Source: Sphingomonas oleivorans
Lineage (GTDB): Bacteria > Pseudomonadota > Alphaproteobacteria > Sphingomonadales > Sphingomonadaceae
Length of the DNA: 64,000 bases
Direction of reading: 5' to 3'
Assembly (NCBI RefSeq): GCF_003050615.1
Contig: NZ_NWBU01000004.1
Coordinates: 744,001 to 808,000, forward strand
The position numbers and the translations under genes are program-made. Of the stretch, positions 8,658-16,172 are shown one piece after another. Position 1 is the stretch's first letter, and every line of letters begins with the position of its first letter. The notes beneath the pieces are model-generated. The model ran no database searches. It saw only the letters and a program-made list of their open reading frames with translations, and was not told where the DNA came from.

Positions 8658-9781
8658 GCCGCGCGCGCCGGGACGAGCGATGCCACGAAGGCGCGCGCGA
8701 CCGCGCACAGCGCCTCATCCTCGCCCCGTCGTCCGACGAGCTGGATGCCGACGGGCCGTCCGGACGCTTCGGCGAGCGGCAGGCTGATCGCGGGATGCCC
8801 CGAAAGGTTGAACGGCCGCACGAAGGCGGTGACGCGGATCACCGCACGCGCGTCGGTTGCTTCGGCCAGGGTCGGCACAGGATCGGGCAGCGTCGGCAGG
8901 GCCAGCGCGTCGAACCTGTCGAGCGCCGCATCGACCTGGGCAGCGAAACGTGCGCGCACCGCCTCCGCCTCCGTCAACTGCACCGGATCGATGCCGCTCG
9001 CGGCGCGCAGCCGGGCACGAATATCCTCGCCCAGCGCGGGATGATCGACATGCGCGCCGAACGCGCGCCAGCTTTCCGCGCCGATCACGGCCAGCCCCGC
9101 ATCGAAGGCGCGCCCGAAATCCGGCAGATCGACCGGCGCGGCAAAGAGACCCGAACGCCGCACGACATCCGCGAACGTCGCCGCCACCGCCTCAGCCGCC
9201 TCGACCCGGACAAGGCCGATCCGTGGCGCGGACGGGGCGGGCAGGCTGTTAAAGCTCGGATCGATCATGGCCATCGCCTGCTCGATCATCGCCATGTCGC
9301 GCGCGAAGGGACCGACGCAATCGAGCGTGGTCGCCGCCGGCATCACGCCCGTGCGGCTGACGCGTCCGAAGCTGGGCTTCAGCCCATAGACGCCGCAGCA
9401 GGCCGCCGGCATGCGGATCGAGCCGCCAGTATCCGTGCCCAGCGCGAAATCGGCGATCCCCGCCGCCACCGCGGCGGCCGATCCGCTGGAGGAGCCGCCG
9501 GGGATCAGCCCGGGATAGAGCGGGTTGGGCGCCGTGCCGGTCCAGTGGTTCACGCCCGTCACGCCATAGGCGAACTCGTGCATATTGGCCTTGCCGATGA
9601 TGCGGCACCCGGCTTTGCGCAATGCGGAGACGACATCCGCGTCCCGTTCGGCAGGCGGCGCATCGGCCAGCACGCGGCTCGCGGCGCGCGTGGCATGGCC
9701 GGCAATGTCGATCGTGTCTTTGATCGCGACGCGGGGACCTTCCGCGCAGGAGGCTATCGTCTCGACAAGAATCGTGTCCAA
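8654..9781 (-). CDS. iacH: Amidase signature family protein, IacH-like
   Basis: A protein of about 375 residues with the amidase signature: Lys in VAIKDTIDIAG, the segment GGSSSGSAAAVAAG and Ser in TDTGGSIR, which together give the Ser-cisSer-Lys triad. Start choice is uncertain. An in-frame ATG at 9874 lies upstream of a good promoter-like sequence (TTGACA at 9853-9858), so TTG 9781, preceded by GGGCGAGG, is preferred. It is the first gene of the minus-strand iac-like unit. IacH in known clusters is an amidase-like protein of unclear necessity; its natural substrate is not established by this sequence. Confidence 0.8.
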   Translation of the reverse strand: MDTILVETIASCAEGPRVAIKDTIDIAGHATRAASRVLADAPPAERDADVVSALRKAGCRIIGKANMHEFAYGVTGVNHWTGTAPNPLYPGLIPGGSSSGSAAAVAAGIADFALGTDTGGSIRMPAACCGVYGLKPSFGRVSRTGVMPAATTLDCVGPFARDMAMIEQAMAMIDPSFNSLPAPSAPRIGLVRVEAAEAVAATFADVVRRSGLFAAPVDLPDFGRAFDAGLAVIGAESWRAFGAHVDHPALGEDIRARLRAASGIDPVQLTEAEAVRARFAAQVDAALDRFDALALPTLPDPVPTLAEATDARAVIRVTAFVRPFNLSGHPAISLPLAEASGRPVGIQLVGRRGEDEALCAVARAFVASLVPARAA

Positions 9782-9830
9782 CGCCTCGCCCTTCCCCCTA
9801 TGGCATGGAGCAATCGCCCCGCCCGTCCGA

Positions 9831-9860
9831 TTCCTATCCGTTTTACGTGAATTGTCAACT
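9831..9860 (-). promoter_or_regulatory. Candidate iac promoter with overlapping MarR-type operator
   Basis: On the minus strand TTGACA (9853-9858, perfect -35) is 16 bp from TAGGAA (9831-9836). The -35 is embedded in an 11-bp imperfect palindrome at 9850-9860 (AATTG-T-CAACT, one mismatched pair). Binding of the divergent MarR protein here would block the amidase-to-flavin-reductase operon. Operator identity is inferred. Confidence 0.45.
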
Positions 9861-10005
9861 AATCCGATGCCCATGGGGATTGCCGGATGGGCCTTGCCGG
9901 GGCATGCGGCATGGAAGATGACGCGGCCGTCGGGAACGGCTAGAAGCAATCCATCTCCGCCGCGCACAGTTCGTCCTGTGGCCGATATTCAGGTTGCCTG
10001 CCTAT

Positions 10006-10488
10006 ATGACCGACAGCGCTTCTGCCTTTCTTCCTCCCGAAGTTCCGGAAATGGATGCGGCCTCGTTCGACGTGGAGGAATGGCCCTTTTATTGGCTCAG
10101 CCGCGTCGTCGGCCGCTATCTGCGGCAGATGGAGGCCGCGCTGAAGCCGATCGGGCTCGACGTTCCCCGCTGGCGCGTGCTGATGGTGCTCCATGATGGC
10201 GAGCCCGCCAGCGTGAGCGAGATCGCCGAACATGCGATCGTCAAGCTGCCGACCATGACCAAGATCATCCAGCGTATGCAGGCCGACGGGCTGGTCGAAT
10301 GCCGCGCGCGCGAGACGGATGGCCGCGTCACCGAAGTGATCCTGACCGATGCGGGATTCGCCGCGCGCGACAAGGCATGGACGGTCGCGCACAGCGTCTA
10401 TCGGCGCGCCTTCGCGGGCGTGAAGACGGGCGAGAAGAAGATGCTCAACCGGCTGCTGCGGCAGGTGTTCGAAACGATCGGCCCCTGA
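10006..10488 (+). CDS. iacR: MarR-family transcriptional regulator, IacR-like
   Basis: A 160-residue MarR protein. It has the helix WLSRVVGRYLRQMEAALKPIGL, a winged helix-turn-helix with SVSEIAEHAIVKLPTMTKIIQRMQ, and the wing RETDGRVTEVILTDAG, all typical. ATG 10006 is chosen; an in-frame TTG at 9994 is possible. It is divergent from the amidase gene across 224 bp that contain the candidate operator, as iacR is in iac clusters, where it represses the operon until indole-3-acetate or a product relieves it. That regulation is inferred from the family. Confidence 0.8.
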   Translation: MTDSASAFLPPEVPEMDAASFDVEEWPFYWLSRVVGRYLRQMEAALKPIGLDVPRWRVLMVLHDGEPASVSEIAEHAIVKLPTMTKIIQRMQADGLVECRARETDGRVTEVILTDAGFAARDKAWTVAHSVYRRAFAGVKTGEKKMLNRLLRQVFETIGP

Positions 10489-10492
10489 CGGC

Positions 10493-11272
10493 TCAGGCCT
10501 TTTCCCAAGGGATGCCACGCTCGCGCTGCATCTTGCGGACCATGGCGCCATAGACGAGATCGGCGAAGCTCGCCTTTTCGATCAGGCTCGCCGCCGCATC
10601 GCTGCACCGCTGGCGGATCATGTCGGCAAGCGCGATGTCCGGCCCCGGGATCATGCCGGCCTGGCACTGAATCTCGGCCGCGCGCTGCACCGTCCAGAGC
10701 AGCATGAAGGTCGTCGGCACGTCGCGCTCGCATACCGCGACACCATGGTTGCGCAGCACCAGCACATGCTTGTCGCCCAGGCTCGCGATCATCCGGCTGC
10801 GCTCGTCGGGATAGAGGGTGATGCCCTCGAAATCATGATAGCCGACCCGGCCGAACAATTGGGCGCCGTAGAAATTATCATGGTCGAACCCGCCCACCTT
10901 CATCGCGATCGCCGAGACGGGATTGGTATGCGTGTGCGCGACGCAGGCGACATCGGCGCGCGTCTCATGGATCGCGCCATGGAGCGCGAAGCCGGCCGGG
11001 TTGGCGGGATAGTCGGACGGCTCGACCAGATGGCCGGTCACGTCCACCTTCAGCAGATTGTCCGGCGTGATCTCCGAATAATGCAGCCCGAACGGGTTCA
11101 CCAGATAATGATGCTCCGGCCCCGGCACGCGCAGCGAGATGTGGTTGAAGATCAGCTCGGTCCAGCCGAGATAATCGACCAGATGATAGAATTGGGCGAG
11201 CTGGACGCGCGCTTCGCGCTCCGCCGCGGCAAGATCGGCGGGCTGGGTCCTGACTTGGGCAAGGCTCGGCAT
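10493..11272 (-). CDS. Class II aldolase/adducin family protein
   Basis: A 259-residue class II aldolase/adducin domain protein. The zinc site residues are visible as H113-T-H115 and H176 in RNHGVAV, with the preceding ALHGAIHETRADV segment. Family members cleave or epimerise phosphorylated sugars, or act as decarboxylases or aldolases in secondary catabolism. The stop lies 4 bp from the end of the MarR gene (convergent). The start ATG 11272 removes an upstream stretch that reads as non-conserved. Paired divergently with an FAH-family hydrolase, it may process a ring-cleavage product; the substrate is unknown. Confidence 0.82.
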   Translation of the reverse strand: MPSLAQVRTQPADLAAAEREARVQLAQFYHLVDYLGWTELIFNHISLRVPGPEHHYLVNPFGLHYSEITPDNLLKVDVTGHLVEPSDYPANPAGFALHGAIHETRADVACVAHTHTNPVSAIAMKVGGFDHDNFYGAQLFGRVGYHDFEGITLYPDERSRMIASLGDKHVLVLRNHGVAVCERDVPTTFMLLWTVQRAAEIQCQAGMIPGPDIALADMIRQRCSDAAASLIEKASFADLVYGAMVRKMQRERGIPWEKA

Positions 11273-11383
11273 GGCGCGTCTCCGTAAAGGCGTGATCGGA
11301 TTGGGGCGCCCGGAGCGGCATCGTGCCGATCCAGTAACGACAGGATCGGAAAGGCCGTGATCAATTGCAACAGCAAAAAGGAT

Positions 11384-11403
11384 CATGCACCCACATGCAC
11401 CCA
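11384..11403. repeat. Tandem 10-bp direct repeat
   Basis: CATGCACCCA occurs twice in succession at 11384-11393 and 11394-11403, in the divergent intergenic region between the class II aldolase and FAH-family genes. Confidence 0.6.
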
Positions 11404-11441
11404 TGGGCCTTCATCCAGAGTCGGGCGCCGAGAGGAAAGAT

Positions 11442-12137
11442 ATGGGCGAGCCTTATGTGATCGAGCCGCCGGCGCAGCCGGCCGTGCCCGTGGCCGGCAC
11501 CGATGCAACCTTCCCCGTCCGCCGCATCTGGTGCATCGGCCAGAATTATGCCGATCATGCACGCGAAATGGGGCATGATCCCGATCGCGAGCCGCCCTTC
11601 TTCTTCGCCAAGCCCGCCGATGCCATCGTTCCGTGCGGCGGGACGCTGCCCTTCCCGCCCGCCACGGACAATCTTCATCATGAGGTGGAGATGGTCGTCG
11701 CGATCGGCCGCGGCGGGGCGGACATATCGGCCGAAAGCGCGCTTGCCCATGTCTATGGCTATGCCATCGGGCTGGACATGACGCGTCGCGACCTGCAGGC
11801 CGAAGCCAAGAAGGCCGGCCGGCCCTGGGCGCTCGCCAAGGGCTTCGATCAATCCTGCCCGATCGGGGCGATTCACCCGGCCGAGACGATCGGCCACCCC
11901 ACGGCCGGCAAGATTGAGCTGCTGGTCAACGGCGCGGTGCGGCAGGCGGGCGATCTCGGCCAGATGATCTGGCGCGTGCCGGAGGCGATCGCCTATCTGT
12001 CGCGCTTCGTGGTGCTCGCCCCGGGGGACCTGATCATGACCGGCACGCCCGCAGGCGTCGGCCGCGTCCTGCCGGGGGACATGCTCCTCGGCCGGTGCGA
12101 AGGGCTGGGCACGATCGAGGTCCGCTACGCGGCGTAA
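11442..12137 (+). CDS. Fumarylacetoacetate hydrolase family protein (fumarylpyruvate hydrolase-like)
   Basis: A 231-residue single-domain FAH protein. The family pattern includes CIGQNYADHAREMG (about residues 31-44), the metal ligands E81 and E83 in HHEVEM, and the DMTRRDLQ segment, then GDLIMTGTPAGVG near the C-terminus. The start ATG 11442 has AGAGGAAAG upstream; a longer reading to 11385 would begin in a tandem repeat and was rejected. It most resembles fumaryl/maleylpyruvate or acylpyruvate hydrolases, which cleave C-C bonds of ring-fission products. A role downstream of the oxygenases here is an inference from location. Confidence 0.82.
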   Translation: MGEPYVIEPPAQPAVPVAGTDATFPVRRIWCIGQNYADHAREMGHDPDREPPFFFAKPADAIVPCGGTLPFPPATDNLHHEVEMVVAIGRGGADISAESALAHVYGYAIGLDMTRRDLQAEAKKAGRPWALAKGFDQSCPIGAIHPAETIGHPTAGKIELLVNGAVRQAGDLGQMIWRVPEAIAYLSRFVVLAPGDLIMTGTPAGVGRVLPGDMLLGRCEGLGTIEVRYAA

Positions 12138-12216
12138 TGATCTCCGCGCACCATTTGGCAGGATCGCGCGAAAATGCTATCAGGCGAATGTCCACGCGAA
12201 TGAAGGGAGGCCATTG

Positions 12217-12264
12217 ATGACAGCATCATGCAGGCGCTCCCTGCCGGTCGGGGGCTATCGTTAG
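12217..12264 (+). other. Possible 15-residue leader ORF before the ABC exporter
   Basis: AAGGGAGG (12203-12210) is followed 6 nt later by ATG 12217 and a reading frame of 15 codons rich in Arg and Ser that ends at TAG 12262-12264. It is in a different frame from the exporter, whose own start has no clear ribosome binding site. It could be a leader peptide or simply a fortuitous signal. Confidence 0.25.
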
Positions 12265-12365
12265 GCCCTGAAGCCTCCTCGGGTCCCGCCTTGGCCGGAC
12301 CAGCCATTCACCGTCATTCCTTCGCAGTGGAGCAGGCGCGCAATTTCCCCGCGCCCAATATCGTC

Positions 12366-14168
12366 ATGACCAACGATCATAGCCGGCGCCGTTCGGACGC
12401 GATCCGTCTCGTCCTCGCCTTTCTTTTCCGTCACTGGGCACGGCAGAAGCCGCTCGTCGCGGGCGTGGCGCTCGCAATGTCGACGGCCACGCTCGCCGAC
12501 ATCTTCATCCCGCTCTTCGCCGGCCGGCTGGTGGACGCGCTGGCGCGCGGCCCGGCGGCGGGCGACGCAGCGCTTTCGGCCTTCGCCGCGATGGTGGCGC
12601 TCGGGCTCGCAATGGTCCTGCTCCGCCATTTCGCCTGGTGGGGCATCGTGCCGCTCACGCTGCGCATCATGTCCGATGTCGGGCAGGATGCCTTCCGCCG
12701 CGTCCAGCGTTTCTCGACCGACTGGCACGCCAACAGCTTCGCCGGATCGATCGTCCGCAAGATCACGCGCGGCATGTGGGCGCTCGATTCGCTCGACGAC
12801 GTGCTGCTGCTGATGCTGCTGCCGTCGCTGGTGGTGCTGGTCGGCACGATGCTGCTGCTCGGGCTGCACTGGCCCGTCATGGGCCTCGTCATGGCGCTGG
12901 GCGCGACCGCCTATGTGACGATGACGGTGCTGCTCGCCACCCGCCTCATCGCCCCCGCCTCGCGCCTGTCCAATGCCTGGGACACGCGCATGGGCGGCAT
13001 GCTCGCCGATGCGATGGGTGCCAATTCCGTCGTCAAGGCGTTCGGCGCGGAAGAGCGGGAGGATGCGCGGCTGGCGCAGGTCGTCGGCAAATGGCGCCGG
13101 CGCACGCGCCGCACCTGGATGCGCCATACATGGGCAGGCTCGGGCCAGATCCTGCTGCTGTGGCTGGTGCGCAGCAGCGTCACCGGCACCGCGCTCTGGC
13201 TATGGTGGCAGGGCCGCGCGACGCCGGGCGAGGTCGCCTATGTGCTGACCACCTATTTCGTCGTCCACGGCTATCTGCGCGACATCGGCCAGCATGTGCA
13301 CCATCTCCAGCGCGCGGTGAACGAGATGGAGGAGATGGTCCGCCTCTATGAGGAGCCGCTCGGCATCGAGGACCGCCCCGATGCGCGGCCAATCCGGATC
13401 GAGACGGGCGAGCTGCGCTTCGATCATGTCACCTTCCGCTATGGCGGGCATCGCAAGCCGCTGTTCGACGATCTTTCGATCACCATCGCGCCCGGTGAGC
13501 GGGTGGGGCTGGTCGGCCCGTCCGGATCGGGCAAGACGAGCTTCGTCAAGCTGATCCAGCGGCTCTACGATCCGACGGAAGGCCGCGTGCTGATCGACGG
13601 GCAGGATGTGGCGCATGCCGCCCAGGCCTCGCTCCGCGCGCAGATCGCCATCGTCCAGCAGGAACCGATCCTGTTCCACCGCAGCCTGGCGGAAAATATC
13701 GCCTATGCCCGGCCCGGCGCGTCGATGGCGGAGATCGAACAGGCCGCGCGGCTGGCCAATGCGCACGACTTCATCTGCCGGCTGCCCCGCGGCTACCGGA
13801 CGCCGGTGGGCGAACGCGGCATCAAGCTTTCCGGCGGCGAGCGCCAGCGTGTGGCGCTCGCCCGCGCCTTCCTGGCGGATGCGCCGATCCTGATCCTCGA
13901 CGAGGCAACATCGAGCCTCGATTCCGAATCCGAGGCGCTGATCCAGCAGGCGATCGACCGGCTGATGGCCGGCCGGACGGCGATCGTCGTCGCGCATCGC
14001 CTGTCCACCGTCCGCACGCTCGACCGAATCCTCGTCTTCGATGGCGGCCGCATCGTCGAGGATGGCGACCATGAGACGCTGCTGCGCGATCCGGACGGAC
14101 GCTACAGGCGGCTGTTCGATCGCCAGTCGGGCAATATCTCCGATCAGCCGATGCTGGTCGAAGGATAA
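12366..14168 (+). CDS. ABC exporter, fused permease and ATPase
   Basis: A 600-residue half-transporter. The N-terminal type IV exporter membrane domain has about six helices over residues 15-320, followed by an ATPase domain with Walker A GPSGSGKTS (about residue 385), signature LSGGERQRVALARAF (about 488), Walker B ILILDEATSSLD (about 507) and H-loop VVAHRLST. It would work as a homodimer exporting a lipid, drug or peptide. The start is uncertain: ATG 12366 begins a plausible cytoplasmic N-terminus, but ATG 12228 and GTG 12327 are in frame. Its end overlaps the end of the convergent epimerase gene by 25 bp. Confidence 0.88.
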   Translation: MTNDHSRRRSDAIRLVLAFLFRHWARQKPLVAGVALAMSTATLADIFIPLFAGRLVDALARGPAAGDAALSAFAAMVALGLAMVLLRHFAWWGIVPLTLRIMSDVGQDAFRRVQRFSTDWHANSFAGSIVRKITRGMWALDSLDDVLLLMLLPSLVVLVGTMLLLGLHWPVMGLVMALGATAYVTMTVLLATRLIAPASRLSNAWDTRMGGMLADAMGANSVVKAFGAEEREDARLAQVVGKWRRRTRRTWMRHTWAGSGQILLLWLVRSSVTGTALWLWWQGRATPGEVAYVLTTYFVVHGYLRDIGQHVHHLQRAVNEMEEMVRLYEEPLGIEDRPDARPIRIETGELRFDHVTFRYGGHRKPLFDDLSITIAPGERVGLVGPSGSGKTSFVKLIQRLYDPTEGRVLIDGQDVAHAAQASLRAQIAIVQQEPILFHRSLAENIAYARPGASMAEIEQAARLANAHDFICRLPRGYRTPVGERGIKLSGGERQRVALARAFLADAPILILDEATSSLDSESEALIQQAIDRLMAGRTAIVVAHRLSTVRTLDRILVFDGGRIVEDGDHETLLRDPDGRYRRLFDRQSGNISDQPMLVEG

Positions 14169-15166
14169 GCCCGCCCCGGCGCGACGATCTCGTCCAGGCA
14201 GCCCATTCCGGCCAGCGTATCGCGGATGGCGATGTCGAGCGGCGTGTGCGGCTCCGCGCCGAGCAGTGCGACCATCCGGCTATTGTCGAGCCGCATCGGC
14301 GACCGCCAGAAGCGCCTGATCTCGCGCATCTCGCGCATCGTTTCGGAAAAGGGCGCGGCAAGCCCGGTCAGCCACCAGGGAAAGCGATGGACCGGAATAT
14401 CCGGCCGGCCGACTACGCGCTTCACGGCATCGGCGATGGCGTGGCCGTCCGCATCCCAATGCCCCGCGAAATGAACGCGCTCGAAGGAGCGCAGCCGCTC
14501 CTCCGCCTCGATCAGCCGGACGACCGCCTCCGCCAGATCGGGCAGATAGGCCCAGCCATGGCCGATGCCGGCCGCGCCGGGGTGGATAATGCGGCGGACG
14601 GGACGCCCCGGCTGCACCAGGAGCTGGTTGAACCAGCCCTGCCCGGCCCTCGGCCCGAAATAGTCGCCGGAACGGACGATCAGGCTGCTCACGCCGCGCG
14701 CGGAGGCCTGCTCCAGCCGTCGCTCGAGCGCGACGCGGATCGCGCCCTTCTTCGTCGTCGGATGCTGCAGCATATCCTCATGGAGCAGCGTCTGGCTCGC
14801 CGGATCGAAATTATAGATGGTGCCCGGCAGCATGATCCGGCTTCCCGCCCGCGCGGCGGCGGCGATGCTGTTGTCGATCATCGGCAGCACCAGCCGGCCC
14901 CAGCCGCGATAGGCAAGCGGATTGACGGCATGGATGATCGTCCCCGCGCCTTCCGCCGCGCGGACCACGTCCGCCTCCACCATGGCATCGCCGATGATCC
15001 ATTCGGGCCGCGCCGGGCGGTCGCGCCAGCGGTCCGCCGCCTTGATCGGATCGCGCACCATCGCGCGGACATGCCAGCCGCGCGCCAGCAGCGCCTCGGC
15101 CATCACACCGCCAATACCGCCCGTGGCGCCGAGAACGAGCGCGGTTCGCATGCTGGAAAAGGTCAT
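14144..15166 (-). CDS. NAD(P)-binding epimerase/NmrA-like protein
   Basis: A 340-residue Rossmann protein with GATGGIGG near the N-terminus (about residues 13-20), an acidic/aromatic middle region with LPGTIYNF and SGDYFGP, and a C-terminal segment typical of extended SDR/NAD-dependent epimerases. ATG 15166 is preferred because GGAGG lies 5 nt upstream; ATG 15151 would still keep the full motif. The canonical YxxxK is not obvious; a Tyr in TIYNF precedes a TTKKGA stretch. It is divergent from a LysR gene, its likely regulator. The substrate is unknown. Confidence 0.75.
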   Translation of the reverse strand: MTFSSMRTALVLGATGGIGGVMAEALLARGWHVRAMVRDPIKAADRWRDRPARPEWIIGDAMVEADVVRAAEGAGTIIHAVNPLAYRGWGRLVLPMIDNSIAAAARAGSRIMLPGTIYNFDPASQTLLHEDMLQHPTTKKGAIRVALERRLEQASARGVSSLIVRSGDYFGPRAGQGWFNQLLVQPGRPVRRIIHPGAAGIGHGWAYLPDLAEAVVRLIEAEERLRSFERVHFAGHWDADGHAIADAVKRVVGRPDIPVHRFPWWLTGLAAPFSETMREMREIRRFWRSPMRLDNSRMVALLGAEPHTPLDIAIRDTLAGMGCLDEIVAPGRAYPSTSIG

Positions 15167-15240
15167 CTTCGCCTCCATCTCTTGATGGCCGGAAAATGAA
15201 GGAGGAAAGGCCAGTATAAAATTGCCCAAAAATGTCGATC

Positions 15241-15263
15241 CGCTCATAAGGAATATATGAGCG
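15241..15263 (+). promoter_or_regulatory. Inverted repeat spanning the LysR ribosome binding site and start codon
   Basis: CGCTCATA (15241-15248) and TATGAGCG (15256-15263) are perfect 8-bp inverted arms with a 7-nt loop AGGAATA. The loop holds the purine-rich ribosome binding site and the second arm contains the ATG of the LysR gene. As DNA it could bind the LysR dimer; as RNA it could fold over the start. Confidence 0.4.
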
Positions 15264-16153
15264 ACGACGTTCCGGACTGGGAGGATCAGCGCGCCTTTCT
15301 CGCCGTGATCGAGAGCGGCAGCCTGTCCGGCGCATCACGCCAACTGAATGTCGCCCAGCCGACCGTCCGGCGGCGGATGGAGGCGCTGGAACGGGCGCTC
15401 GGCATCGCGCTCTTCACCCGATCGACCAACGGGCTGGCGCCGACCGAACAGGCGCTCGCGCTCGCCCAGCATGTCCGCGCCATGGCGAGCGCGTCGCGCG
15501 CCTTCGTGCGTGCTGCCTCCGCGCCCGCTGGCATGGTCGCGGGCACGGTGCGGATCAGCGCGGCCGAGGTCGTCGGCACGGCGGTGCTGCCGCCGATGCT
15601 GGCGTCGCTCCGCCGCAAGCATCCCGATCTGTCGGTCGAGCTCAGCCTTACCAACATGCCCGAGGATCTGCTGCATCAGGAAGTCGATATCGCGATCCGC
15701 ATGCACCGGCCGCATCAGGCGGCGCTGGTGGCCAGGCGCATCGGCGTGATCGGCCTCGGCTTCTTCGCGCATCGCGACTATGTCGCGCGCCACGGCCTGC
15801 CCGCATCGCTCGCCGAGCTCAGCCAGTTCGACCTGATCGGATCGGACCGCACCGTCGCCGATCTGCGCCTCACCCAGACTTTGGGCGAGGGGCTGGACCG
15901 CACCGCCTTCGCGCTGCGCACCGACAGCCATCCCGCGCAGCTCGCGGCGATCCGGGCCGGGTTCGGCATCGGCATCACCCATATCGCGCTCGGCCGCAAC
16001 GATCCCGATCTCGTGGCGATACTCCCAGATTTCGTCGTCCATGGCATTGAAAGCTGGGTGGTGATGCATGAGGATCTGCGGCGGCTGGCGCGCGTCAGGG
16101 CCGCCTTCGATCATCTTGTCGAGCAGCTTTCCCGCTACGCCCAATCCGCATGA
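15257..16153 (+). CDS. LysR-family transcriptional regulator
   Basis: A 298-residue LysR protein. The N-terminal helix-turn-helix is clear: FLAVIESGSLSGASRQLNVAQPTVRRRMEALE (residues about 14-45, read in parts), followed by an effector domain beginning GTVRISAAEVVG at about residue 96. It belongs to the group with short linker and TDSHPAQLAAIRAGFGIG in the ligand domain. It is divergent from the NAD-binding epimerase gene with 90 bp between them, so it probably controls that gene and itself. The inducer is unknown. Confidence 0.88.
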   Translation: MSDDVPDWEDQRAFLAVIESGSLSGASRQLNVAQPTVRRRMEALERALGIALFTRSTNGLAPTEQALALAQHVRAMASASRAFVRAASAPAGMVAGTVRISAAEVVGTAVLPPMLASLRRKHPDLSVELSLTNMPEDLLHQEVDIAIRMHRPHQAALVARRIGVIGLGFFAHRDYVARHGLPASLAELSQFDLIGSDRTVADLRLTQTLGEGLDRTAFALRTDSHPAQLAAIRAGFGIGITHIALGRNDPDLVAILPDFVVHGIESWVVMHEDLRRLARVRAAFDHLVEQLSRYAQSA

Positions 16154-16172
16154 CCGGGAAAGCCATGCCGCA

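Noticed and set aside
9782-9967. Longer amidase start at 9874 or 9967
   Set aside because: These lie upstream of the promoter-like TTGACA and add non-conserved residues, though the ATG at 9874 cannot be fully excluded.
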